Source: an uncultured Lachnospiraceae bacterium (lineage in GTDB: Bacteria; Bacillota; Clostridia; Lachnospirales; Lachnospiraceae). Taken from it: a DNA stretch of 64,000 nucleotides. The translations under genes and the position numbers were made by a program. This document shows positions 16,900-25,553 of this stretch, piece by piece. The notes below the pieces were generated by a model. It did no database searches and was not told where the DNA came from. It worked only from the letters and a program-made list of their open reading frames with translations. The DNA lies in NCBI GenBank assembly GCA_902789665.1, contig CADAOY010000006.1, positions 1 through 64,000 of the forward strand. Reading direction: 5' to 3'. Each line of letters opens with the position of its first letter. Position 1 is the first letter of the stretch.

Positions 16900-18174
16900 A
16901 TGGAGTACATCAGAAGTAAAAACATAGTTTTACTGATATGCGATACTTTGAAACTCATTGATCCGCGTCCTATTGAGCATGGAATGAGAACTGCCTATCT
17001 TGTTTACAAGATGCTTAGGAAAAAGGGCGGATACGAGGATTTTGAACTTGCGGACTTCGCCTTTTTGTCATGCCTTCATGATGTTGGTGCTTACAGGAGT
17101 AACAAAATCTTTGAGAAGTTTGAATATGAATTCCGTAATTATATGCCGCACAGCATATATGGCTTTTTATTCCTTAAATATATGACCCCGCTTTCAGACA
17201 AGGCCAAGATGGTGCTCTATCACAGAGTTGCATGCAGCCAGTCGGAAGATGTGGAATTTGATTATAAATTTGAAACCAGAGTTCTTACCCTGGCAGAAGC
17301 TGTGGATAATTACCACTATGCCATGGGAGAGAGTTTCGACCATACTATTTTCAGACGCCAGGAAGACATTATTTATACCAGGGAAGCTCTTGATTTACTT
17401 GATGAAATCATGAAAGAGGGAGATACTCTTGAAAGACTCAGAAACGGCGTCTACATGGATGAACTTGCAGACCTGTTTGACAGCATTCTTTTTACCAATG
17501 AGGACAAGAGAGCATATATGGAAATGCTCATGTATTCCTTGGGACTTAAGTCTGAAGGCCTTGTGGTAGATGCGGCAGTAACCCTTGCAGTTACTGAAGA
17601 ACTCGCTGCCAAAATCGGCATGCAGCAGGAAGATATGGACATCCTTTATTATGCAGCGCTCGTTCATGACCTTGGAATGCTCACCATCCCAAGAGAGATT
17701 CTTGATGTGCGTCGTAAACTTACAAAAGATGAAAGAATGATAGTCAGAACTCATGTGGATGCCACAGAGAATCTGATTAAAAACAGGGTTGCTCCTGATA
17801 TAGTAAAAGTGGCAGTTGCCCACCATGAAAGAATGGATGGTTCCGGTTATCCTAAGGGACTTAAGGAGCATCAGATGACCATGAGTCAGAGTATTCTGCA
17901 GGTAGCTGACACAGTTACAGCCCTTACAGATGAAAGAGTACACCGTCCTCCTCTTAGCAAAGAGAAGATTATTGATGTACTTAAGGAAGAAACCAGAGAT
18001 GGCAGATTCAAGAGCAGGGTAGTTTCCAATTTTATTGACTCCTATGATGAAATCATGGAAGTAGTTAAGGAAAGAACCAATGTCATCCTGGAGAATTATA
18101 AGAAATTACAGGCTAACTACGAAGCCGTCAGCAAGATGCTGACAAACCCAAAAGAAACAGAAGAAACGGAGTAA
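16900..18174 (+). CDS. tandem HD-domain phosphodiesterase with HD-GYP motif
   Basis: The N-terminal half has an HD-like site (His60-Asp61 in CLHDVGAY) and looks like a diverged HD domain. The C-terminal half carries a full HD-GYP signature: His256-Asp257 in VHDLGM, then HHERMDGSGYPKG at 308-320 and QVADTVTALT. HD-GYP enzymes hydrolyse cyclic di-GMP. No membrane segment or receiver domain is visible, so regulation probably goes through the N-terminal half or partners. The YesL-like gene follows four bases after the stop. With the GGDEF protein at 24120, the window encodes both making and breaking of cyclic di-GMP. Confidence 0.87.
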   Translation: MEYIRSKNIVLLICDTLKLIDPRPIEHGMRTAYLVYKMLRKKGGYEDFELADFAFLSCLHDVGAYRSNKIFEKFEYEFRNYMPHSIYGFLFLKYMTPLSDKAKMVLYHRVACSQSEDVEFDYKFETRVLTLAEAVDNYHYAMGESFDHTIFRRQEDIIYTREALDLLDEIMKEGDTLERLRNGVYMDELADLFDSILFTNEDKRAYMEMLMYSLGLKSEGLVVDAAVTLAVTEELAAKIGMQQEDMDILYYAALVHDLGMLTIPREILDVRRKLTKDERMIVRTHVDATENLIKNRVAPDIVKVAVAHHERMDGSGYPKGLKEHQMTMSQSILQVADTVTALTDERVHRPPLSKEKIIDVLKEETRDGRFKSRVVSNFIDSYDEIMEVVKERTNVILENYKKLQANYEAVSKMLTNPKETEETE

Positions 18175-18178
18175 ATAA

Positions 18179-18829
18179 ATGGCTAAAATCGGCGAAGGGG
18201 CCATATCTTCAGGCCTTGGAAGATTTTTCGACATAATTATTATAGGTATTCTTACCTTTGTATGTTCACTTCCTGTTATTACAATGGGAGCAGCCATTAC
18301 AGCTGCATATGATGTTTATATAAGAATGGCGCTTGATAAGGACAGCCATGTGGTAAGTACTTATTTCAGGGCTTTTGGCAAGAACTTTCTTAAAGCAACG
18401 GTTATTCATCTTATTGTTTTGGTGGCGGCAGCTTTTGTAGGGGCGTCAGCTTATCTTTTCTTTTTCGGAGTACTGGAAGTTAGTTCCGGCATGAGAACAG
18501 TAGGTCTTGTGCTTACTATTGTTATGGCTTTGGTAGTTGCCATGACCTTCCTTTATGTATATGCCCTTCAGGCAAGATTTGAAAATTCAGTCGTAAGAAC
18601 AATTATAAATGCTTTCTTTATAGCACTTGCCCAGTTCCCAAAGACATTTGCAATGCTCCTTGCTAACGGCGTATGTGCTGCTCTTTGCGTGCTTTTATAT
18701 GGCCTTGCTCCGCTTTGGCTTATCATAGATTTCTCAATTATTTATTATTTCTCAGCCAAAGGAATGGTTAAGGCTTTCGGTCTTTATGGAGATAAGGAAG
18801 CAGCTGGTGAAGATTTGCACAAAGAATAA
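18179..18829 (+). CDS. DUF624/YesL-family membrane protein
   Basis: The 216-residue protein shows the YesL pattern: an N-terminal GRFFDIIIIGILTFVCSLPVITMGAAITA, a soluble stretch with HVVSTYFRAFGKNFL, then three or four further hydrophobic helices. In Bacillus, YesL is near carbohydrate-uptake genes, and DUF624 proteins are often linked to ABC sugar transporters; an MsmX-type ATPase gene follows here. Its biochemical role is unknown. It starts four bases after the HD-GYP gene. Confidence 0.8.
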   Translation: MAKIGEGAISSGLGRFFDIIIIGILTFVCSLPVITMGAAITAAYDVYIRMALDKDSHVVSTYFRAFGKNFLKATVIHLIVLVAAAFVGASAYLFFFGVLEVSSGMRTVGLVLTIVMALVVAMTFLYVYALQARFENSVVRTIINAFFIALAQFPKTFAMLLANGVCAALCVLLYGLAPLWLIIDFSIIYYFSAKGMVKAFGLYGDKEAAGEDLHKE

Positions 18830-18869
18830 AATTAACCAATGTGCAATCTGTATGCAAAATTGGGTTAAA

Positions 18870-18898
18870 TTGGCAATTTTTACAATGTGAAATAAAAT
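18870..18898 (+). promoter_or_regulatory. promoter of the MsmX-type ATPase gene, flanked by inverted repeats
   Basis: TTGGCA at 18870-18875, a 17-base spacer and TAAAAT at 18893-18898 form a good sigma-A promoter, leaving a leader of about 95 bases. A perfect 10-bp inverted repeat brackets it (AATTAACCAA at 18830-18839 and TTGGTTAATT at 18901-18910), with a partial third copy (GGGTTAAATT) at the -35 box. These could be operator half-sites. Confidence 0.65.
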
Positions 18899-19000
18899 AT
18901 TTGGTTAATTGTGTTATGGCATTTTTGGGCTGTAACCTTTATAATTTTTGATAGTACGGTTGCTATGACCGAAACATTTATTTCTAGGAGGAAAATTAAT

Positions 19001-20113
19001 ATGGCAGGGTTATCTTTGAAGAACATCTGTAAGGTTTATCCTAACGGTTATGAAGCTGTTAAGGATTTCAATCTTGAAATTGCAGATCAGGAATTCATAA
19101 TTTTCGTAGGACCTTCAGGATGTGGTAAGTCTACTACACTTCGTATGATCGCAGGTCTTGAGGACATCAGTTCTGGTGAACTTAGAATCGGTGACAGACT
19201 TATCAATGATGTAGAGCCTAAGGATAGAGATATTGCGATGGTATTCCAGAGCTACGCTCTTTATCCACATATGACAGTATATGAGAACATGGCATTTGGT
19301 CTTAAGTTACGTAAGGTACCTAAAGATGAAATCGATAAGATGGTTAAGGAAGCTGCAAAAATCCTTGACTTAACTCCACTTCTTGATCGTAAGCCAAAGG
19401 CTTTATCAGGTGGACAGAGACAGAGAGTTGCTATGGGACGTGCTATCGTTCGTAATCCTAAGGTATTCCTTATGGACGAGCCTCTTTCAAACCTTGATGC
19501 AAAACTTCGTGTACAGATGAGAATTGAGATCGCTAAGCTTCATCAGAGACTTGGCACAACCATCATTTACGTTACACATGACCAGACAGAGGCTATGACT
19601 CTTGGTACAAGAATCGTAGTTATGAAGGATGGTGTTATCCAGCAGGTTGATACACCTCAGAACCTTTATGATAAGCCATGCAACTTATTCGTTGCTGGTT
19701 TCATGGGATCACCACAGATGAACTTCTTAGACGCTATCGTTGAAGTATCAGGTGAGACAGCTTACCTTAACGTAGCTGGACATCAGATTCCACTTCCACC
19801 AGCTAAATCAAAGAAGCTTATTGATGGCGGTTATGATGGAAGATCCGTAACATTCGGTATCCGTCCTGAAGATGTATATGATTCAGAGATGTATGTTGAA
19901 ACATCACCTATGAGCGTATTCGAATCAACAATTAAGGTTTACGAGCTTCTTGGTGCTGAAGTATTCTTATACTTCGATCTTGAGATGTTCCCAATGACAG
20001 CAAGAGTTGATTCAAGAACAACTGCTAGACCTGGTGATACAATTAAGTTTGCTCTTGATGTTGAGAAGATTCACGTATTCGATAAGGAAACAGAGCAGAT
20101 TATTACAAACTAG
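19001..20113 (+). CDS. ABC sugar-transporter ATPase, MsmX/UgpC type
   Basis: The 370-residue protein has Walker [10 protein letters not shown] at 37-45, the Q-loop FQSYALYPH, signature LSGGQRQR, Walker B VFLMDEP, and a C-terminal TOBE-like regulatory domain with IRPEDVY. This is the MsmX/UgpC subfamily, which energises several carbohydrate importers in Firmicutes. No permease or binding protein is adjacent, so it is probably a shared ATPase. The frame extends upstream to 18911, but TAGGAGG lies just before the ATG at 19001, giving the family start MAGLSLKNI. It has its own promoter and terminator and looks highly expressed from its codon choice. Confidence 0.9.
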   Translation: MAGLSLKNICKVYPNGYEAVKDFNLEIADQEFIIFVGPSGCGKSTTLRMIAGLEDISSGELRIGDRLINDVEPKDRDIAMVFQSYALYPHMTVYENMAFGLKLRKVPKDEIDKMVKEAAKILDLTPLLDRKPKALSGGQRQRVAMGRAIVRNPKVFLMDEPLSNLDAKLRVQMRIEIAKLHQRLGTTIIYVTHDQTEAMTLGTRIVVMKDGVIQQVDTPQNLYDKPCNLFVAGFMGSPQMNFLDAIVEVSGETAYLNVAGHQIPLPPAKSKKLIDGGYDGRSVTFGIRPEDVYDSEMYVETSPMSVFESTIKVYELLGAEVFLYFDLEMFPMTARVDSRTTARPGDTIKFALDVEKIHVFDKETEQIITN

Positions 20114-20138
20114 TTTGTAATGTGGAATGAGACTTAAA

Positions 20139-20167
20139 GGGGTGCACAGTTTGTGCACCCTTTTTTT
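20139..20167 (+). terminator. intrinsic terminator of the MsmX-type gene
   Basis: GGGTGCACA pairs perfectly with TGTGCACCC across a 3-base loop, followed by seven T residues. Confidence 0.92.
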
Positions 20168-20183
20168 CAAAGAATGAAAATAT

Positions 20184-20310
20184 CCCCCTCCGGCCTTCGG
20201 CCGGAGGAGGATGAATGAGAAAAAAGCCATCCACTCCGGCCTTCGGCCGGAGAGGACTGGCAGTAAGGAATGAAGGAAGGAATCGGCCTTCGAGCGAAGC
20301 GGATGGCCTG
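20184..20310 (+). repeat. GC-rich hairpin cluster with CCGGCCTTCGGCCGG cores
   Basis: Two near-identical hairpins (CCTCCGGCC/GGCCGGAGG at 20187-20207; CTCCGGCC/GGCCGGAG at 20234-20252, extended by CC/GG) share a TTC-centred loop. A third, shorter stem (CTTCG/CGAAG at 20288-20299) follows. GCCATCC at 20226-20232 pairs with GGATGGC at 20301-20307, which could fold the second and third into one larger structure. The GC content is far above the surroundings. It sits between the MsmX terminator and the thioesterase start. Confidence 0.65.
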
Positions 20311-20317
20311 TATGTGT

Positions 20318-20710
20318 ATGAAAAGTATTGAAGAAATCAGAGAGTTTTTCGCTAAGGATGCCTTTGCAACCAATGCGGGGGGATATATTGAAGAAGTAGG
20401 TGATAATTATTCAGTATGCTCTATGCCTGTGGATGAAAGACATGTTAATGCTGTTGGAAATGTAATGGGAGGCGTGTATTTCACGCTGGCGGATTTTGCC
20501 TTTGCTGTTGCAACCAACCATGAAAAGCCTAATGTGGTATCACTGGATTCCACCATTAATTTCCTTGGAATTGCAAAGGGAAAGAAAATTTTTGCGAAGG
20601 CTGAGTGCGTTAAGGATGGAAGAACCACCTGCGTATATGTGATCACCATCACAGATGAAGGTGGTAAGGAAGTAGCGAGAGTTACAACTACAGGATATAA
20701 GTTTGTTTAA
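20318..20710 (+). CDS. PaaI-family hotdog thioesterase
   Basis: The hotdog fold is recognisable from HVNAVGNVMGGVYFTLADFAFAVATN, the PaaI-type acyl-CoA thioesterase signature with its conserved Asn and Gly and an active-site Asp. Residues before MKSIEEIREFF come from the hairpin repeat, so I place the start at the ATG at 20318; in-frame ATGs at 20270, 20303 and 20312 are alternatives, and none has a good ribosome site. The protein probably hydrolyses an acyl- or aryl-CoA ester. The methyltransferase gene follows eight bases after the stop. Confidence 0.78.
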   Translation: MKSIEEIREFFAKDAFATNAGGYIEEVGDNYSVCSMPVDERHVNAVGNVMGGVYFTLADFAFAVATNHEKPNVVSLDSTINFLGIAKGKKIFAKAECVKDGRTTCVYVITITDEGGKEVARVTTTGYKFV

Positions 20711-20718
20711 GGATATTC

Positions 20719-22113
20719 ATGAATAGAACGGACCTTCCAATAGAATATGCCAGAAAAATGGAAGAACTCTTAGGGGATGAATATGATGCTTATTTGGCAT
20801 CTCTTGATAAGCCATTACATAAGGGGCTCAGGGTTAATTCCCTTAAGGCGGATAGTGCCTCTGTGATGAAACTTCTTGGCAGGGATTTAAAGCCTGTACC
20901 CTGGGCATCTTTGGGATATTATTATAATGAGGATGAGATTAAGCCCGGGAAAAGTCCTTATTTTGAGGCAGGACTTTATTATATTCAGGAGCCTTCGGCC
21001 ATGTGCGTTGCAGAAATCGCCATGGATGCGATAAAGGAGATTGTGCCTGATAAGAGCGAACTTAAAGTGCTTGATTTATGTGCAGCTCCCGGCGGCAAGA
21101 CTACCTATCTTGCGGCTTTGATGGAGAATAAGGGACTTCTTGTTGCTAATGAAATAAATGCAGGAAGAGCGGCTATTCTTTCGCAGAATGTTGAAAGATG
21201 CGGGATTACCAATACTGTTGTAATTTCGGAAAATCCCGTAAAACTTGCTGACAGGTTTGAGAATTTCTTCGATTTGATTGTAGTTGATGCACCGTGCTCC
21301 GGAGAGGGAATGTTCCGTAAGGAAGAAGATGCTCTTAGTATGTGGAGCCCTGATAATGTTAAGATGTGCGCTGACAGGCAGAAAGAGATAACCCATGCGG
21401 CGTCCAAAATGCTTAAAGGCACCGGAAGAATTGTTTATTCAACCTGTACTTTTGCAATGGAAGAAGATGAGAATCTTATAAAGGATTTCCTGGATACGCA
21501 TGAAGATTTCAAAACAATCCCAAGCCCTTATAAGAAATATTTTAAAGAAGGCTTCGAACCTGTAGGGAACGGAATGAGACTTTTTCCACATTTAATAGAC
21601 GGGGAAGGGCATTTTGCCTGCGTTCTTGGAAGAGATGAAGAAGTGGAAGAGACCAGGCCTTACAAGAAGAAGGGCAATGACAAGAATACACTTGCGATGA
21701 TGCAGGTTGCAAAGAAGTTTTTTAAGGAAAACTTTAGTGAAGGTTTTTGGGAAAGATTTGAAGGCGGGGATTTTATCAGTTTTGGAGATAATTTATATCT
21801 GATGCCGATGGCCATGAATCTTGATAAATTAAAGGTTTTAAGGCCGGGACTGGAACTTGGAACGGTTGTGAAAGAAAGATTTATACCTTCTCACGCACTT
21901 TCTTTGATTATTAGTCCAAAAGATGTTAAAATTAGTTTGAGTATGGCCGAAGATGAGGTGACTAATTATCTGAAAGGTATTACCCTTAATGTGGATGAGC
22001 CGGGTAAGGACGGCTGGGCGCTTATGTGCGTGGACGGATATTCAATTGGCTGGGGGAAAAAGGTCGGAAATACAATAAAGAACCACTATCCTAAGGGACT
22101 TAGGTGGAATTAG
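20719..22113 (+). CDS. RsmF/RsmB-type rRNA (cytosine-5) methyltransferase
   Basis: The 464-residue protein belongs to the NOL1/NOP2/Sun family: YIQEPSAMCVAEI, SAM-binding VLDLCAAPGGKTTYLA, DAPCSGEGMFRK with the releasing Cys, and YSTCTFAMEEDE with the catalytic Cys. The length and the C-terminal PUA-like region (LRPGLELGTVVKERFIPSHAL, then WALMCVDGYSIGWGK) are closest to RsmF-like enzymes that methylate 16S rRNA. The exact cytosine is not predictable. Confidence 0.88.
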   Translation: MNRTDLPIEYARKMEELLGDEYDAYLASLDKPLHKGLRVNSLKADSASVMKLLGRDLKPVPWASLGYYYNEDEIKPGKSPYFEAGLYYIQEPSAMCVAEIAMDAIKEIVPDKSELKVLDLCAAPGGKTTYLAALMENKGLLVANEINAGRAAILSQNVERCGITNTVVISENPVKLADRFENFFDLIVVDAPCSGEGMFRKEEDALSMWSPDNVKMCADRQKEITHAASKMLKGTGRIVYSTCTFAMEEDENLIKDFLDTHEDFKTIPSPYKKYFKEGFEPVGNGMRLFPHLIDGEGHFACVLGRDEEVEETRPYKKKGNDKNTLAMMQVAKKFFKENFSEGFWERFEGGDFISFGDNLYLMPMAMNLDKLKVLRPGLELGTVVKERFIPSHALSLIISPKDVKISLSMAEDEVTNYLKGITLNVDEPGKDGWALMCVDGYSIGWGKKVGNTIKNHYPKGLRWN

Positions 22114-22125
22114 AAAGGTTAATAA

Positions 22126-23076
22126 ATGAAAGTATATATTGATGGCAGTGAAGGCACAACAGGTCTTCGTATTAATGAAAGATTTACGGGAAGGGATGAT
22201 ATCGAGATTTTGAAGATTAATCCGGAACTTCGTAAGGATCCTGAAGAAAGAAGGAAATTCATTAATGCATCTGATGTAACATTCCTTTGTCTGCCGGATG
22301 CAGCTTCCATTGAGGCTGTAACTCTTATAGATAAGGATAATGACCATACAGTAATTATTGATGCTTCGACAGCTCACAGAACTGCTGAGGGCTGGGCTTA
22401 TGGTCTTCCGGAACTTGGAAAGAATTTCCTTGAAAATATAAAGACAAGTAACCGAATTGCCAACCCGGGATGCTATGCAACAGGATTTTTGCTTGATGTA
22501 TATCCGATGATTGCGATGGATTTAATTGGTAAGGATTATCCTGTGTGCGTTAATGCTTTATCCGGTTATTCGGGAGCTGGCAAAAAGGGAATCGCGATGT
22601 ATGAGGCTGAGGATAAGAGAGAGGATTTATATTCTCCAAGAATGTATGCTTTATCCCAGAATCATAAGCATCTTAAGGAAATGCAGGCTGTATCGGGCCT
22701 TTCGAAGACTCCGCTTTTCGTGCCTGTTGTAGATGATTATTACTGCGGAATGATAGTAACATTCCCGGTTTATGCTGACCTTATGAAGAAGAAAATGACT
22801 CCGGCTGAGGTGAGGGATGCGTTCGCCGGGTATTTTGACTCTCAGGAATTCATCCATGTTATGCCTTATGGTTCAGAGGAAGAATATGGTTCATTCCTTG
22901 CAGCCAATATGATGGCGGGAAGAGATGATGCTTTAATATATGTAACCGGTAATGATGACAGAATACTCGTTTCCACAGTTATTGATAACCTTGGTAAAGG
23001 CGCATCAGGCGCCGCCATTGAATGCATGAATATCCGTATGGGCTTACCGGCCGCTACGGGATTAAATATAAAATAA
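22126..23076 (+). CDS. argC: N-acetyl-gamma-glutamyl-phosphate reductase, short type
   Basis: The 316-residue protein is the compact type-2 ArgC: MKVYIDGSEGTTGLRI at the NADP-binding start, FLCLPDAASIEA, and the catalytic Cys116 in NPGCYATGF. It reduces N-acetylglutamyl phosphate to the semialdehyde, step three of arginine synthesis. It stands apart from other arg genes, as type-2 ArgC often does. A short AAAGGT site precedes the ATG; the gene is 12 bases after the methyltransferase and 13 before plsC, so likely part of one transcript. Confidence 0.93.
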   Translation: MKVYIDGSEGTTGLRINERFTGRDDIEILKINPELRKDPEERRKFINASDVTFLCLPDAASIEAVTLIDKDNDHTVIIDASTAHRTAEGWAYGLPELGKNFLENIKTSNRIANPGCYATGFLLDVYPMIAMDLIGKDYPVCVNALSGYSGAGKKGIAMYEAEDKREDLYSPRMYALSQNHKHLKEMQAVSGLSKTPLFVPVVDDYYCGMIVTFPVYADLMKKKMTPAEVRDAFAGYFDSQEFIHVMPYGSEEEYGSFLAANMMAGRDDALIYVTGNDDRILVSTVIDNLGKGASGAAIECMNIRMGLPAATGLNIK

Positions 23077-23089
23077 GGACTTAAGGATA

Positions 23090-23908
23090 ATGATTGAGAT
23101 TATACTAATTGTGTCTGCATTATGCGGCATCGGCATTCCTTTTATTATCTGGGGAATTACGCCGTGGCTTATCCTTTGGATTCCTCTTTTTGGAATAGGC
23201 ATATATGCAGTGCTTCTTGCTTTGTACTTTATTGTGCTGATTATTATGGGGCTGTTTTTTGACAGCAAGAAGGAATTTTATGAGCCCAATGATTTTATCT
23301 ATGCGGTTTTAAGGGATTTAGGACATACTCTTAACAGACTTTCAAGAATCAAAATTCATGTTGAGGGCAAGGAACTGATTCCAAAAGACCAGAAATATCT
23401 GCTTATATCCAATCACATTTCCAATTATGATCCGATTGTAAATGTGGACTGTTTTAAGGATAAGAATGTGGTTTATATTTCCAAGGAAGGAAATTTCAGA
23501 ATTCCGATTGCAGGCAGACTTGCCAAAGGTTCGGGATTCATGGCCATTGACAGGGAAGATGTAAGAAAGGCCATGGGCACAATTAATCAGGCCGCTGAAT
23601 ATATTAAATCAGGCAAGGCCAGCGTGTGCATATATCCTGAAGGCACAAGAAATAAAACAGATGAGAAACTTTTAGAGTTTAGAAACGGCGCTCTCAAAAT
23701 CGCCACCAAGGCTAAGTGCCCTCTGGTTATCATGACGATTCGAGGCACCAAAGATGTAGTTAAGAATTTTCCATTTAAGAGAACTCATGTATATGTGAAG
23801 GTGGGAGAAGTAATTCCAGCAGACAGGGTAGCTTCAATGAAGACAAATGAGCTTTCGGATGAAGCAAGAAAGATTATGCTTGAGTTTTTGAATGAAGATA
23901 TTAAGTAG
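23090..23908 (+). CDS. plsC: 1-acyl-sn-glycerol-3-phosphate acyltransferase
   Basis: The 272-residue protein has two N-terminal membrane helices (about residues 1-25 and 30-58) and the acyltransferase blocks: catalytic NHISNYD with His109 and Asp114, a GSGFMAIDRED block, and CIYPEGTRNKT. It acylates lysophosphatidic acid to phosphatidic acid at the membrane. The gene runs into the small DUF6472 gene with an 8-base gap. Confidence 0.9.
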   Translation: MIEIILIVSALCGIGIPFIIWGITPWLILWIPLFGIGIYAVLLALYFIVLIIMGLFFDSKKEFYEPNDFIYAVLRDLGHTLNRLSRIKIHVEGKELIPKDQKYLLISNHISNYDPIVNVDCFKDKNVVYISKEGNFRIPIAGRLAKGSGFMAIDREDVRKAMGTINQAAEYIKSGKASVCIYPEGTRNKTDEKLLEFRNGALKIATKAKCPLVIMTIRGTKDVVKNFPFKRTHVYVKVGEVIPADRVASMKTNELSDEARKIMLEFLNEDIK

Positions 23909-23916
23909 GTGATAAT

Positions 23917-24099
23917 ATGGGTAGTGCAACTTCCTGTGATACATGTCAGTATTATACATATGATGAGGATATGGAAGAATATGTATGCGACATGGATATG
24001 GATGAGGATGATTACGGCCGTTTGGTGGGCGGTAATTTTAAGGGGTGTCCTTATTATAAAGACGGGGATGAATATAAAGTTGTGAGACATCAAATGTAA
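23917..24099 (+). CDS. DUF6472 small cysteine-containing protein
   Basis: The 60-residue acidic protein has four cysteines (Cys7, Cys10, Cys24, Cys44) and ends CPYYKDGDEYKVVRHQM, the conserved end of the DUF6472 family found in Lachnospiraceae and relatives. The CxxC plus two further Cys suggest a structural metal (inferred). Function is unknown. It sits between plsC and a diguanylate cyclase gene. Confidence 0.82.
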   Translation: MGSATSCDTCQYYTYDEDMEEYVCDMDMDEDDYGRLVGGNFKGCPYYKDGDEYKVVRHQM

Positions 24100-24119
24100 T
24101 TGGGAAGCGGGAGAAGGTT

Positions 24120-25553
24120 ATGAAGTCAGATTTAATCATTAAGGAAAATGAGTTAATTGATCCTAAAGATTATCCGGAAAGTGAAGGGGATTTAATCGAG
24201 GATTTTAACCAAAGGATTAAGAAATGTATGGGTATCATTACGGCCTTAAGTAAGGAATATCACACAATCTGGATTGTGCGTATTTCCGATATGGCCATGA
24301 GCCTTTATCGTACCACGGGTGAGAATACTTCAAGAACCGTGGTGGAACTTGGTCTTAAATATCAGAAATATGACAAGTACATCAAGGAATATATAGACAG
24401 ATATGTGGTTAGCCGCAACGAGACCATGCTTGATGAGGTTGGTCCTGAAACTATTTTGAGCCACATTAATGACGGAAGTCTTTATACCGTGGACTATATG
24501 AGAATGGCTGACGACAGTGAGATTACCTATCATCAGATGGCTTTTGCCTTATCGGGTGCGCCGGGCGAGGCGGATAGTTTTGTATTTGCCTATAAGGATG
24601 TGGATTCTACCATTAAGAAACATATCGCTGACAAGAGATATTTAAGAGATCAGCTTGATATGGTTCAGACTTTAAGCCGCGATTATTATAACGTTTTCAA
24701 GATTGATCCGACCACAGGCGATGTTGTTATCATCAAACTTGATGGCTATGTAACCAAGGGTATGGAAGGCCCTGGTGCCAAGCTTTATCCTTATCCTGTG
24801 CTTTGCAAGCAGTACATTAAGGACAGGGCATACGAGGAAGACCAGCCTTGGCTTTATGATGCCATGAGCCTTGAGACCATTAAGGAGAAACTTAAGACTC
24901 AGGATGAATATGTATCAATTTACAGAGGTGTTGATAAGGGCGAGATTCACTACTATCAGTTCACCTACGTTAATATAAATCCTAATAATAGTGAAAGCGG
25001 TATTCTTGCCGGTTTCAAAAACGCCGACGACATTGTAGAGTCAACCCGTGAGAGAGAGTCTCTTCAGATTCAGGCCAAGATGGATATCATGTCAGGTCTT
25101 CTTAACCGTGGTACCGGTGAGAAGATGGTTATTGAAGCTATCAAGGCTAAGAAAGACGGTATGCTCTGCATCCTGGACATTGATAAGTTTAAAGGTATCA
25201 ATGATAAATTCGGACACCTTGCAGGTGACAGGGTTATCTGTGGAATTGCTGATATTCTTAATGAAGTCTTTACCGGAAACGCTGTTGTATTCAGGCTTGG
25301 TGGCGACGAATATGCGGTATATGCCATGAATGTTGGAGATGAACCTACAGGTACAAAGCTTATTCAGGAAGTATTCGACAAGATTAAGCAGCTTGAGATT
25401 GAAGAAATCGGCGACCTAAGCATCTTCGTCAGCGCAGGCGCAGTTATGGTTAAGAGTGCTGACAGTACTGAATTCGAAGAGTGGTATAAGAAAGCAGATA
25501 CCGGCGTATATGAAAGCAAGAAGCAATATGGTTATGCTTTGACATTTATGTAA
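24120..25553 (+). CDS. GGDEF-domain diguanylate cyclase
   Basis: The C-terminal domain (about residues 310-477) is a GGDEF domain with the active-site loop GGDEY at 394-398, preceded by CILDIDKFKGINDKFGHLAGD. Catalytic residues look intact, so it should make cyclic di-GMP from GTP. No RxxD inhibitory site is seen just upstream of GGDEF. The N-terminal 300 residues are soluble and probably sensory; they contain two similar-looking sections (SREYHTIWIVR... and SRDYYNVFKID...), perhaps two PAS-like domains. The stop overlaps the next start by one base. Confidence 0.88.
   Translation: MKSDLIIKENELIDPKDYPESEGDLIEDFNQRIKKCMGIITALSKEYHTIWIVRISDMAMSLYRTTGENTSRTVVELGLKYQKYDKYIKEYIDRYVVSRNETMLDEVGPETILSHINDGSLYTVDYMRMADDSEITYHQMAFALSGAPGEADSFVFAYKDVDSTIKKHIADKRYLRDQLDMVQTLSRDYYNVFKIDPTTGDVVIIKLDGYVTKGMEGPGAKLYPYPVLCKQYIKDRAYEEDQPWLYDAMSLETIKEKLKTQDEYVSIYRGVDKGEIHYYQFTYVNINPNNSESGILAGFKNADDIVESTRERESLQIQAKMDIMSGLLNRGTGEKMVIEAIKAKKDGMLCILDIDKFKGINDKFGHLAGDRVICGIADILNEVFTGNAVVFRLGGDEYAVYAMNVGDEPTGTKLIQEVFDKIKQLEIEEIGDLSIFVSAGAVMVKSADSTEFEEWYKKADTGVYESKKQYGYALTFM

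Noticed and set aside
18911-19000. N-terminal extension of the MsmX-type ATPase
   Set aside because: TAGGAGG sits directly before the ATG at 19001, and the extension overlaps the promoter and leader.
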